DNA of 42,668 nt from Rhodospirillales bacterium (GCA_947458025.1 CANHCJ010000004.1:1-42668); one strand, 5' to 3'. Counted from the stretch's first letter, positions 1-7,214 are shown. The notes: generated from the sequence alone by a model not told the origin. Program-made: numbers and translations.

Positions 1-126
1 CTGGCGGCGCGGGCGCTGCAGGAGGAGCAGGCGGCGCATGGCGCGGCGCTGCTGGTGCCGCGGCCGGCACCGGTGGTGGCGTTGCGGCCGGCCGAGGCGG
101 CGGCGCGGGAGACCCAGGCCTCCTGA
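1..126 (+). CDS. 3' end of an unidentified gene (partial)
   Basis: The first frame is open from base 1 to a TGA at 124-126 and encodes the last 41 residues of a protein that begins outside the window. The visible tail is rich in Ala, Arg, Pro and Glu and ends in ETQAS. It has no recognisable motif and looks like a disordered C-terminus. Codon use is GC-rich like its neighbours. The next gene starts 83 bases downstream on the same strand, so the two may be co-transcribed. No function can be given from this fragment. Confidence 0.55.
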   Translation: MAARALQEEQAAHGAALLVPRPAPVVALRPAEAAARETQAS

Positions 127-208
127 CCCGGCCCTCGCCGTCTTGCCTTGCGGGCGGGCGGCGCGCAGTCTCCGGCCCTTCAATGCGCGGCCAACGAGGG
201 GACGGCTT

Positions 209-1771
209 ATGGGTGATTCGAATCAGGCGATGAACGGCGCCGAGGCGCTGGTGCACACGCTGCTGGCCAGCGGGGTGGACACCTGCTTCAGCAATCCCGG
301 CACCTCCGAGATGCATTTCGTGGCGGCGCTGGACCGGATTCCCGGCATGCGCTGCGTGCTGGGCCTGTTCGAGGGCGTGGTGACCGGGGCGGCCGATGGC
401 TATGCCCGCATCGCCGGCAAGCCGGCCGCCACCCTGCTGCATTGCGGGCCGGGCCTGGCGAACGGGCTGGCCAACCTGCACAACGGGCGGCGCGCCAGCA
501 CCATGATGGTGAACTGCGTGGGCGACCAGGCGACCTATCACCGGCCGCTGGATGCGCCGCTGACGGCGGATACCGAGGGCTTCGCGCGCGGGGTGTCCGG
601 CTGGGTGCGCACGGCGATGCGGGCCGAGGACGTGGGCAACGATGCCGCGGTGGCGGCGCAGATGGCGCAGGTGTCGCCGGGCCAGATCTCCACCCTGATC
701 CTGCCTTCCGACACGTGCTGGAACCCCGGCGGCGTGGTGGGCAAGCCCCTGCCGGTGCCGCCGGCGCCGATGACCACGCCGCATGCGGTGAAGGTGGCGG
801 CGCAGCTGCTGCGGGCCGGCAAGAAGACGCTGCTGCTGCTGGGCGGCAACGCGCTGCGGGCGGATACGCTGGCCGAGGCGGCGCGGATCTGCGCGGCCAC
901 CGGGGCCACGATGATGAGCCAGGGCAGCAACGGACGCATCGAGCGCGGGCGCGGGCGGCACCCGATCAACGGCATTCCGTATCCGGTGGACCAGGCGGTG
1001 GCGGCGCTGAAGGATTTCGAGACCATCATCCTGGTGGGCACGCTGAAGCCGGTGATCTTCTTTGCCTATCCGAACAAGCCGGGCTCCCCGGTGCGGGCGG
1101 ATGCGACGCTGCACCCGCTTTCCCGCCCGGAGCACAACCAGCTGCAGGCGCTGCAGGCGCTGGCCGAGGAGCTGGGCAGCCCGGCCGCGGTGGCGGCACC
1201 CAGCTATGGCACGGTGGAGGTGGCCAAGGGGGCCATCAGCAGCGAGGCCTTCGCGCAGTCGCTGACCGCGATGATGCCGGAGCAGGCGATCATCGTGAAC
1301 GAGGCGGTGACGTTCGGGCGCGCCTTCGTGGGGGCGACGCATGGGGCGGCGCAGCATGACTGGCTGACGGTGACCGGCGGCGCGATCGGCGGCGGCATGC
1401 CGATCTCGACCGGGGCCGCGGTGGCGGCGCCGGGGCGGCGGGTGATCAACCTGCAGGCCGACGGTTCCGCGATGTACACGATCCAGAGCCTGTGGACGCA
1501 GGCGCGCGAGAAGCTGGACGTGACGACGGTGATCTTCAACAACCGGAAGTACCAGATCCTGCTGGGCGAGCTGGCCAATGTGGGGGCGAACCCCGGGCGG
1601 ACGGCGCTGGACATGATGGACCTGGGCAACCCGGACATCGACTTCGTGAAGCTCGCCGCCGGCATGGGCGTGGAAGGGGCGCGGGCGGAGACGATGGAGC
1701 AGTTCAACGACCTGTTCGCGCAGTCCTTGAGCCGGAAGGGGCCGTTCCTGATCGACCTGAAGACCGCCTGA
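209..1771 (+). CDS. thiamine-diphosphate enzyme, acetolactate synthase / benzoylformate decarboxylase-like
   Basis: A 520-residue ThDP-dependent enzyme. The N-terminal Pyr domain has the FSNPGTSEMHF segment (about residues 27-37) and the catalytic glutamate E55 in LFEGVVTGAADGYA. The C-terminal PP domain has the ThDP/Mg site A-D-G-S at 417-420 paired with N444-N445. The NPGTSE signature and the length near 520 resemble the benzoylformate decarboxylase/MdlC-like branch often annotated 'acetolactate synthase large subunit', not true IlvB (about 570-600 residues, with an ilvN partner, absent here). The ATG at 209 is chosen because GAGGGG lies 6-7 bases upstream; the open frame extends further 5' but without protein-like sequence. 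The substrate is probably a 2-keto acid, but it cannot be fixed from sequence. Confidence 0.88.
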   Translation: MGDSNQAMNGAEALVHTLLASGVDTCFSNPGTSEMHFVAALDRIPGMRCVLGLFEGVVTGAADGYARIAGKPAATLLHCGPGLANGLANLHNGRRASTMMVNCVGDQATYHRPLDAPLTADTEGFARGVSGWVRTAMRAEDVGNDAAVAAQMAQVSPGQISTLILPSDTCWNPGGVVGKPLPVPPAPMTTPHAVKVAAQLLRAGKKTLLLLGGNALRADTLAEAARICAATGATMMSQGSNGRIERGRGRHPINGIPYPVDQAVAALKDFETIILVGTLKPVIFFAYPNKPGSPVRADATLHPLSRPEHNQLQALQALAEELGSPAAVAAPSYGTVEVAKGAISSEAFAQSLTAMMPEQAIIVNEAVTFGRAFVGATHGAAQHDWLTVTGGAIGGGMPISTGAAVAAPGRRVINLQADGSAMYTIQSLWTQAREKLDVTTVIFNNRKYQILLGELANVGANPGRTALDMMDLGNPDIDFVKLAAGMGVEGARAETMEQFNDLFAQSLSRKGPFLIDLKTA

Positions 1772-1795
1772 GGCAAGCAGGGAAGCCACAGTCGG

Positions 1796-1840
1796 CACGG
1801 AGGCACGGAGGGCGGTTTCTGCTCCGTGCCTCCGTGTTTC
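1796..1840. terminator. 15-bp perfect hairpin between convergent genes
   Basis: The arms 1796-1810 and 1822-1836 are perfectly complementary over 15 bp with an 11-nt loop. Each arm repeats CACGGAG twice. TTTC and a T-rich stretch follow on the plus strand. It lies between the stop of the ThDP enzyme and the stop of the convergent small membrane protein, so it could terminate transcription from both sides. The plus-strand U-tract is short, so termination is probable and not certain. Confidence 0.6.
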
Positions 1841-1855
1841 GTCGTGTCTATTTAA

Positions 1856-2278
1856 TTACGATAACGGAATAATAAGGGCGTGGCTGCTGGCCCGTGCCTG
1901 GGGCCGGTTTTTCGGTGGGGTGGGGGGTAGCCTGCGCTGCGCCGTGGTGGTGGGGCGCGGATCGGGCGGGGGGCGGGGGGTTTGGGGGCGGAGTACGGGC
2001 GTGGGGTGCATGCCGAGGTTGGGGAAGCAGCGCATGATCCAGCCGCGCAGAAGGCCCAGGGCGATGTGGGTGGTGTGGGCCGGGGCGTCCGGCGCGAGGG
2101 CGGCGAGGAAGGAGGGGGGGAGGTCGTCGCCGCGGGCGAGCAGGCGGCGATAGCCGGCCGGCAGGCGGGCGAAGGCGCGCAACAGGGCGACCAGCAGCAG
2201 CAGCACGCAGGCGCCGGCGACGAACGCAAGGGTGGCGTGCGGTCGCGCTTTGGCCTGGGTTGCGGGGTGTGCTGACAT
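1856..2278 (-). CDS. hypothetical single-pass membrane protein
   Basis: A 140-residue protein of unknown function. One hydrophobic helix (about residues 15-33, AFVAGACVLLLLVALL) follows a short positively charged N-terminus. Then comes a soluble stretch containing RLPAGYRRLLARGDDLPPSFLAAL and a Pro/Arg-rich C-terminus from about residue 95, so it is probably anchored in the inner membrane. The ATG at 2278 is supported by an excellent promoter ending 6 bases upstream (2285-2313) and not by a ribosome binding site, which suggests a leaderless mRNA. It converges with the ThDP enzyme gene across a 15-bp hairpin. The C-terminal low complexity makes the 3' part less certain. Confidence 0.6.
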   Translation of the reverse strand: MSAHPATQAKARPHATLAFVAGACVLLLLVALLRAFARLPAGYRRLLARGDDLPPSFLAALAPDAPAHTTHIALGLLRGWIMRCFPNLGMHPTPVLRPQTPRPPPDPRPTTTAQRRLPPTPPKNRPQARASSHALIIPLS

Positions 2279-2284
2279 AATGGG

Positions 2285-2313
2285 AATATATCTAACGTTC
2301 TCCGGCGGTGCAA
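2285..2313 (-). promoter_or_regulatory. sigma70-type promoter for the 1856-2278 gene, probably leaderless
   Basis: Read on the minus strand: TTGCAC (2313-2308), a 17-nt spacer, TATATT (2290-2285), then CCCATT and ATG. The -10 ends 6 bases before the start codon, so the expected transcription start is the A of the ATG. No purine-rich ribosome binding site exists in between. In DNA this GC-rich, such a close match to both hexamers with ideal spacing is unlikely by chance. Confidence 0.7.
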
Positions 2314-2330
2314 GGGATTATTGGGGGTGC

Positions 2331-2476
2331 CGAAGGAAGCGGTTCTTTTTTGAAAAAAAGAACCAAAAAACTTTTCCCCGTTGGAAGCGGAAAGACTCGG
2401 CCTTGCCGCGCGCAAACGGAGAAAAGTCTTTTTGCTTCTTTTTCTTCAGAAAAAGAAGATTCTTGCTTACTTCCTT
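2331..2476. repeat. AT-rich cloverleaf repeat, copy 1
   Basis: First of three copies of a dispersed palindromic element. It contains hairpin A (2341-2364; 11-bp stem GGTTCTTTTTT, 2-nt loop GA) and hairpin B (2435-2458; 10-bp stem CTTCTTTTTC, loop TTCA). The central arm pairs AAAAAACTTTTCC with GGAGAAAAGTCTTTTT and continues as CCGTTGG against CAAACGG. The outer arms GAAGGAAGC and GCTTACTTC are also complementary. The right end contains the TAA stop of the minus-strand membrane protein (2475-2477). The left end lies 17 bp from the -35 box of the 1856-2278 gene. A terminator role for the minus-strand gene and origin as a MITE/REP-like element are inferences. Confidence 0.8.
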
Positions 2477-2933
2477 ATCGCCGCGGCAACGCCGGCTTGA
2501 AGTATTTCATGGTAATGGCGCTGTAGAACACCCAGAGCCCGAGGCCGAAGCTGAGCCCGATGGAGAGTCCGCGCAGCCAGGCCATGAGTTGCCAGCCGCC
2601 GGCGATGGGCGTGCCGCGCAGGGCGGCGATGACGAAGAAGCCGACCATGGTGGTGGCGGCGCCGGTGAGCAGGGCCAGCGTGAGCGGGCTGAAGCGCACC
2701 CGGCCGACGAGCAGGCCGAAGGCGGCGCCGTAGAGCCCGCCCCAGAAGCATTGGTTGACCAGCGTGGGCAGGCCGTAGGCGCGCGGGTTGGCGGCCAGGT
2801 TCCAGACGATGGCGGTGCGCGGGAAGCCGAACAGGCCGGTTTCGCGCAGCAGCAGGATCATGCCCTGGTGGAACACGATGACGCTGAGCACCGCGGCGAG
2901 GAAGCCGATGGCCAGGCGTTGGGTGGTTGACAT
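2475..2933 (-). CDS. conserved four-helix integral membrane protein, function unknown
   Basis: A 152-residue very hydrophobic protein with four predicted helices (about residues 7-29, 57-77, 83-105 and 118-139). Conserved-looking motifs are FHQGM after helix 1 and NQCFWGGLYGAAFGLL in helix 2. The short basic N-terminus MSTTQR fits an inner-membrane protein without a cleaved signal. The ATG at 2933 has GGGGG about 8 bases upstream. The reading frame stays open far upstream, but that part is Arg/His/Pro-rich shadow sequence opposite the SH3 gene. It is divergent from that gene across 108 bp. The stop codon is embedded in repeat copy 1. No function is assigned. Confidence 0.8.
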   Translation of the reverse strand: MSTTQRLAIGFLAAVLSVIVFHQGMILLLRETGLFGFPRTAIVWNLAANPRAYGLPTLVNQCFWGGLYGAAFGLLVGRVRFSPLTLALLTGAATTMVGFFVIAALRGTPIAGGWQLMAWLRGLSIGLSFGLGLWVFYSAITMKYFKPALPRR

Positions 2934-3041
2934 GCTGCTACCCCCGGTTTGATGCGAGTGTGATGCGGAAGCGGCCACCGAGTCCACTCCCGCGGGGATT
3001 TCGGCTAAGGCAGGGGCGGGCGTGGCCGCGAAGGGGGCATC

Positions 3042-3731
3042 TTGGGCGAGGTCAGCGGCGAGGATCTGGAACGGCTGGCCAACCGCGTGGCCTTGCTGGT
3101 TTCCGACGATGGCGAGGCGGACAATGCCGGCCGGGCGGTGGGCCAGCTGGCGCGGCGGCTGGGGCTTTCGGGCGGGGACCTGAAGGCGCTGGTGCTGGCC
3201 GGGGCGGGGGCAGGGTTCCGGCCGGGCAGCACGCCGGGCCTGCTGAAGCTGGAGCAGGAGATCGACGCGCTGCGGCGCGAGCTGCGCGAGGCGCGCGAGG
3301 CCGAGCGGGCGGCGATGCAGGACCGCGATGCGCTGGTGGCCGAGAACGGGGCGATGCGGGTGGCGATCTACCGCCGGCGCGCCGGGGCGAAGATGTGGTC
3401 GCTGGTGCTGGGGCTCGGCGCGGTCGGCGTGGTGCTGGTGGCCGTGGGGGTGGTGCTGCTGGCGCCCGATCCGGCGCCGGTGCCGATGGGCGCGTCGTTG
3501 GGGCTGCGCGGCGACGGGGCGACCCCGTCGGCGCGGCTGGCGATGGTGCGGGGCGGCGGGGCGGTGCTGTATCGCGAGCCCGATCGGAGTTCGCAGGTGA
3601 TCGGGCGGCTGGGGGCGGGGACGCGGCTGCTGGTACAGCGCATGGAATGGCGCAGCATGATGCAGTGGGCGCAGGTGGAGGTGGAGGGGCGCGTGGGGTA
3701 TGTGGCGACCACCGAGGTGGAGATATTCTAA
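3042..3731 (+). CDS. coiled-coil / membrane / SH3-like domain protein
   Basis: A 229-residue protein with a clear modular layout. It has an N-terminal helical region, a Glu/Arg/Ala-rich coiled coil (about 67-108), one transmembrane helix (about 118-141), and a C-terminal bacterial SH3-like domain (about 165-229; AMVRGGGAVLYREPDRSSQVIGRL ending GYVATTEVEIF). Such SH3b domains usually bind cell-wall or protein ligands, so the C-terminus is expected in the periplasm and the coiled coil in the cytoplasm. The start is a TTG at 3042 with AAGGGGG upstream; no ATG precedes the conserved part. The TAA stop lies inside repeat copy 2, and the gene converges on eutC. The partner is unknown. Confidence 0.78.
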   Translation: MGEVSGEDLERLANRVALLVSDDGEADNAGRAVGQLARRLGLSGGDLKALVLAGAGAGFRPGSTPGLLKLEQEIDALRRELREAREAERAAMQDRDALVAENGAMRVAIYRRRAGAKMWSLVLGLGAVGVVLVAVGVVLLAPDPAPVPMGASLGLRGDGATPSARLAMVRGGGAVLYREPDRSSQVIGRLGAGTRLLVQRMEWRSMMQWAQVEVEGRVGYVATTEVEIF

Positions 3732-3859
3732 GTAAGAAAGCGGTTCTTTTTTGAAAAAAAGAACCAAAAAACTTTTGCCCGTTTGGGGCGGTGCTCTCGG
3801 CGCCAAGGTGGAAAGTTTTTTTGCTTCTTTTTGTTCACAAAAAGAAGAGTCCTTGCTTA
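3730..3859. repeat. AT-rich cloverleaf repeat, copy 2
   Basis: Second copy, filling the gap between the convergent SH3 gene (stop 3729-3731) and eutC (stop 3857-3859). Hairpin A (3742-3765) is identical to the other copies. Hairpin B (3824-3847) has its loop-closing pair changed from C-G to G-C on both sides, so pairing is kept. The central arm differs in sequence but still pairs (CCCGTTTGGGGCG against CGCCAAGGTGG, imperfectly). The outer ends AAGTAAG and CTTGCTTAA each contain a stop codon. The location is ideal for a bidirectional terminator. Confidence 0.85.
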
Positions 3860-4588
3860 ACGCAGCACCGCAACCGGCATGGGCTGTTCGTCCTTGAGCG
3901 CGACGCCGGTGAGCCGGAGGCGGCGCATGGCGGCGATGAGCCAGAGGAGCTTGGCCGCGGCGTCCGGGATGGGCAGGCCTTCCGGGCGGATGTTGGAGAT
4001 GCAGTTGCGTTCGGCATCCGTGCGGCCCGGGCGGGGCTGCCAGGTGAGGTAGACGCCAAGGCTGTCGGGGGTGGAGAGGCCGGGGCGTTCGCCGATCAGG
4101 ACGGCGACGGCCTGGGCGCCGAGGGCGGCGCCGATCTCGTCGCCGAGGGCGACGCGGCCCTGGCGGGCGATGATGACGGGGCCGGGCTCGGCCAGGGCGG
4201 GCATGACCTGGGCGAGCAGGGGGGCGGCGTGGCGCTGGACGGCGGTGGCGGAGAGGCCGTCGGCGACGACGAAGGCGATGCCGGGGAGCTTCGGGAGGTG
4301 GGCGGCCTGGCCTTCGGCGAGGCGGCGGCCGAGGTCGGGGCGCAGGAGATAGGTGCGGCGATCCGGGCAGGCGCTGTGGACGACCTGGCTGGGGAGGTCG
4401 GCGGCGGCGAGGTCGGCGGCGAGCTGGGCGGTGTTCAGCTCGGCGTGGACGGCGTCGCGCGCGGCGGCGTGGGCGGCCTGGAATTCCAGGTGGGCGGCGG
4501 TGGGCAGGCCGTTGCCGGCGCGGCCGAGGGCGACGCGGGCGGGGGTGAAGCGGCGGAGATCGCGCCAGAGGGTGGGGGGCGTGCTCAT
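3857..4588 (-). CDS. eutC: ethanolamine ammonia-lyase, small (light) subunit
   Basis: A 243-residue EutC. With EutB it forms the adenosylcobalamin-dependent lyase that converts ethanolamine to acetaldehyde and ammonia. The light subunit helps hold the cobalamin. Family segments visible are SACPDRRTYLLRPDLGRRL, IAFVVADGLSATAVQ, VIIARQGRVALGDEIG, VLIGERPGLSTPDSLGVYLTW and the C-terminal ERNCISNIRPEGLP. The ATG at 4588 overlaps the eutB stop as ATGA, indicating translational coupling. Length is slightly below enteric EutC (about 295), lacking its N-terminal extension. No eutA, permease or microcompartment shell gene is nearby. The stop sits in repeat copy 2. Confidence 0.95.
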   Translation of the reverse strand: MSTPPTLWRDLRRFTPARVALGRAGNGLPTAAHLEFQAAHAAARDAVHAELNTAQLAADLAAADLPSQVVHSACPDRRTYLLRPDLGRRLAEGQAAHLPKLPGIAFVVADGLSATAVQRHAAPLLAQVMPALAEPGPVIIARQGRVALGDEIGAALGAQAVAVLIGERPGLSTPDSLGVYLTWQPRPGRTDAERNCISNIRPEGLPIPDAAAKLLWLIAAMRRLRLTGVALKDEQPMPVAVLR

Positions 4589-5955
4589 GCCAGGCCCACC
4601 AGGGCGGGGGAGAGTGGGGCGGGGATCTGGGCCGGGGTGGCGGTGGCGAGGCCCATCCGGGCGAGCCAGGATTCGAATTCCGGGGCGGGGCGCAGGTTGA
4701 GGGTGCTGCGCAGGTAGAGGGCGTCGTGGAAGGAGGTGCTCTGGTATGAGAGCATCACGTCGTCCGCACCCGGGACGCCCATGATGTAGGTGACGCCGGC
4801 GGCGCCGAGCAGGGTGAGCAGGGCGTCCATGTCGTCCTGGTCGGCTTCGGCGTGGTTGGTGTAGCAGACGTCCACCCCCATCGGCAGGCCGAGGAGCTTG
4901 CCGCAGAGATGGTCCTCCAACCCGGCGCGGATGATCTGCTTGCCGTCGTGGAGGTATTCCGGGCCGATGAAGCCGACGACGGTGTTGACCAGCAGCGGCG
5001 CGAAGCGGCGGGCGACGGCGTAGGCGCGGGCCTCGATGGTCTGCTGGTCCACGTCGTGGTGGGCGTTGGCGGACAGCGCGCTGCCCTGGCCGGTTTCGAA
5101 ATACATGACGTTCTGGCCGACCGTGCCGCGGTTGAGGGCGAGGGCGGCGGCCTGGGCTTCGGCGAGCAGGGCGAGGTCGATGCCGAAGCTGGTGTTGGCG
5201 GCCTGCGTGCCGGCGATGGACTGGAAGACGAGGTCGACGGGCGCGCCTTCCTCGATGCAGCGCAGGGCGGTGGTGACGTGGGCGAGCACGCAGGTTTGGG
5301 TGGGGATGGCGTAGCGGGCGCGGACGTCGTCGAGCATCTTCAGCAGGGTGGTGGTGGCGGCGACGCTGTCGGTGGCGGGGTTGACGCCGATGACGGCGTC
5401 TCCGGCGCCGAGCAGGAGGCCATCGAGCGTGGAGGCGGCGACGCCGCGCGGGTCGTCGACGGGGTGGTTGGGCTGGAGGCGGACGGAGAGGCGGCCGGGC
5501 AGGCCGATGGTGTTGCGGAAGGCGGTGGTGACGCGGCACTTGGCGGCGATGGCGACCAGGTCCTGCAGGCGGCAGATCTTGGAGACGGCGGCGGCCATTT
5601 CGGGGGTGAGGCCGGGGCGCAGGGCCGTGAGGGTCTCGGTGGTGGCCTCGGCCAGCAGCCAGTCGCGGAAGCCGCCGATGGTGAGGTGGGCGATGGGGGC
5701 GAAGGCGGCTTGGTCGTGGCTGTCGATGATGAGGCGGGTGACCTCGTCGGCCTCGTAGGGGATGACGGCTTCGGTGAGGAAGTGGCGCAGCGGGAGGTCG
5801 GCGAGGGCCAGCTGGGCGGCGACGCGCTCGGAGGCGGAGGCGGCGGCGAGGCCGGCCAGCGCGTCGCCGGAGCGGTGCGGGGTGGCGCGGGCGAGCAGGA
5901 TGCGCAGGCTGGGGAAGGTGTAGCGCGTGCCGTTGACGGTGGCGGCGTGGGGCAT
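4585..5955 (-). CDS. eutB: ethanolamine ammonia-lyase, large (heavy) subunit
   Basis: A 456-residue TIM-barrel catalytic subunit. Active-site segments aligned from memory with E. coli EutB are RLQPNHP (R159 and Q161, matching R160 and Q162), YFETGQGSALS (the E287 equivalent) and GVDVCYTNHAEADQDD (the D362 equivalent). All key residues appear intact. The ATG at 5955 is chosen because GGAG lies 8 bases upstream and MPHAATVNGTRYTF matches the family N-terminus; the longer open frame to 6012 is not protein-like. The 4-nt overlap with eutC marks an operon. A membrane protein gene ends 64 bp upstream on the same strand. Ethanolamine use here would be cytosolic, since no shell genes are seen. Confidence 0.96.
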   Translation of the reverse strand: MPHAATVNGTRYTFPSLRILLARATPHRSGDALAGLAAASASERVAAQLALADLPLRHFLTEAVIPYEADEVTRLIIDSHDQAAFAPIAHLTIGGFRDWLLAEATTETLTALRPGLTPEMAAAVSKICRLQDLVAIAAKCRVTTAFRNTIGLPGRLSVRLQPNHPVDDPRGVAASTLDGLLLGAGDAVIGVNPATDSVAATTTLLKMLDDVRARYAIPTQTCVLAHVTTALRCIEEGAPVDLVFQSIAGTQAANTSFGIDLALLAEAQAAALALNRGTVGQNVMYFETGQGSALSANAHHDVDQQTIEARAYAVARRFAPLLVNTVVGFIGPEYLHDGKQIIRAGLEDHLCGKLLGLPMGVDVCYTNHAEADQDDMDALLTLLGAAGVTYIMGVPGADDVMLSYQSTSFHDALYLRSTLNLRPAPEFESWLARMGLATATPAQIPAPLSPALVGLA

Positions 5956-5981
5956 GCGGGGCTCCTGCGGTGGGCGGGGGC

Positions 5982-6012
5982 AGGATAGCGGGTGGTGCGG
6001 GGGAGAGGGCAA
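5982..6012 (-). promoter_or_regulatory. candidate promoter for eutBC
   Basis: Minus strand TTGCCC (6012-6007) and TATCCT (5987-5982) are separated by 19 nt, in the 64-bp gap upstream of eutB. This would give a leader of about 20 nt that contains the GGAG ribosome binding site. The spacing is longer than ideal, so the call is tentative; read-through from the upstream membrane protein gene is the alternative. Confidence 0.35.
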
Positions 6013-6019
6013 TCGCCCT

Positions 6020-6964
6020 TCAGCGGGCGCGGCGGCGGCGGCGCAGGATGATGACGAGGGCGATGAGGCCGGCGAGCAGGGCCAGGGCGATGGCGATGTC
6101 CATCACGTGGTTGCGCCACCAGTAGGTGCGTGCGGCGCCGGCCAGGCGGGGCGCGCGGGGGGCATCGGCGGTGATGCGGGCCTGGACGCGGCTGCCGGGG
6201 GCGAGGTGGGCGACGGAGGGGGCATCGACGGCATCCACCCCTTCCACCCCGCCGGGGTGGCCGGGCGGGGCGTAGCGCAGGCGGACATGGGCGATGGGCA
6301 CCGCGTAGTCGTGGGCGCGGCGGTTGAGCAGGGTGCGGCCGCGCGGGTCGATGGTGATCGAGACGACCTCGGCCGCCACGGCGATTTCGGCGCCGCTGCC
6401 CCAGCGCGGGCGGGGGAGGAAGGGGAGCAGCGGGGCGTCGGTGGTCCAGGCCCATTCGAGCAGGCCGAAGGGGCGCAGCACGTGGAGCATGACGGCCTGG
6501 CCGGCGGTGGTGGCGTCGTGGGTGGCCTCGTCCAGCTTGACCTCGGCCTGGCGGAGGATGCCCTGGCCGGGGGCGGTGCGGCAGAGGCGGTCGGCCTCGC
6601 CGGGGGTTTCGCCGATGGCGGCCAGGACGGCGGGGTCGGGCAGGGTGGCGGCGCCGAGGCCTGGGGCGCCGGGGGCGTGGTAGCAGACGATGGCGCCGAA
6701 GCGGTGCTTGGGGTGGTAGTGGCTGCTGCGCTGGCCGCTGGCGCGGATGCTTTCGAGGCGCAGGGTTTCGCGCGTGGCCGCGACGATGCCGGGCAGGCGC
6801 TGGCCGGCGAGCTCGGCCGCGGCGCGCGGGCCTTCGGCGATCATGGCCAACAGGGCGAGGATGAGGATCAGCAGGGCGGGGATGCGCCCAGGCCGCCAGA
6901 GCAGGAGGAGCAGCGCGCCGAGGGCGGCGGCCAGGGCGGCGAGGACGAAGGGAAGGGCCGCCAT
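6020..6964 (-). CDS. conserved hypothetical membrane protein
   Basis: A 314-residue protein with two hydrophobic helices near the N-terminus (about 4-22 and 28-44). A long soluble region of about 240 residues follows, then one C-terminal helix (about 288-307) and a terminal Arg cluster (RRRRRAR). The topology suggests a large domain on one side of the inner membrane. Segments such as [15 protein letters not shown] and [20 protein letters not shown] look protein-like but match no family I can name. The ATG at 6964 has AGGAGA upstream. It precedes eutB on the same strand by 64 bp and is divergent from rplK. A functional link to ethanolamine use is possible only by position. Confidence 0.75.
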   Translation of the reverse strand: MAALPFVLAALAAALGALLLLLWRPGRIPALLILILALLAMIAEGPRAAAELAGQRLPGIVAATRETLRLESIRASGQRSSHYHPKHRFGAIVCYHAPGAPGLGAATLPDPAVLAAIGETPGEADRLCRTAPGQGILRQAEVKLDEATHDATTAGQAVMLHVLRPFGLLEWAWTTDAPLLPFLPRPRWGSGAEIAVAAEVVSITIDPRGRTLLNRRAHDYAVPIAHVRLRYAPPGHPGGVEGVDAVDAPSVAHLAPGSRVQARITADAPRAPRLAGAARTYWWRNHVMDIAIALALLAGLIALVIILRRRRRAR

Positions 6965-7063
6965 GCCGTCTCCTGTGCGCAACGTTGGGGGAGTGTGGCA
7001 TGGTGGCGCGGATCTGCAATGCGGCGGCGTGCGGCGCGCGGGGCGGGCGAGGGCAAGAAAGGG

Positions 7064-7093
7064 CTGGACTCGGGGGCGGGCGGGGCGTAGATG
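7064..7093 (+). promoter_or_regulatory. candidate promoter for the rplK operon
   Basis: CTGGAC (7064-7069), an 18-nt spacer and TAGATG (7088-7093) lie in the 250-bp divergent gap before rplK. secE and nusG are missing upstream and the preceding gene is divergent, so a promoter must exist in this gap. This is only the best match by eye. The remaining leader before rplK (7100-7214) is GC-rich with no obvious terminator. Confidence 0.3.
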
Positions 7094-7214
7094 CGCGCCT
7101 CCACCGGAACGCGGGAGATGTTCGGGTGCGCTTGCGCGCCCTGGGTGTCGGTTGCACCGCGGTCCCCCAACCCCTTCCTGCCCATGCGGGCGGGAAGACA
7201 GGAGCCAAGGGATC

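Noticed and set aside
2475-3806. A 443-codon minus-strand frame covering the SH3 gene and repeat copy 2
   Set aside because: Only its last 152 residues look like a protein and have a ribosome binding site. The rest is Arg/His/Pro-rich sequence antisense to the SH3 gene.
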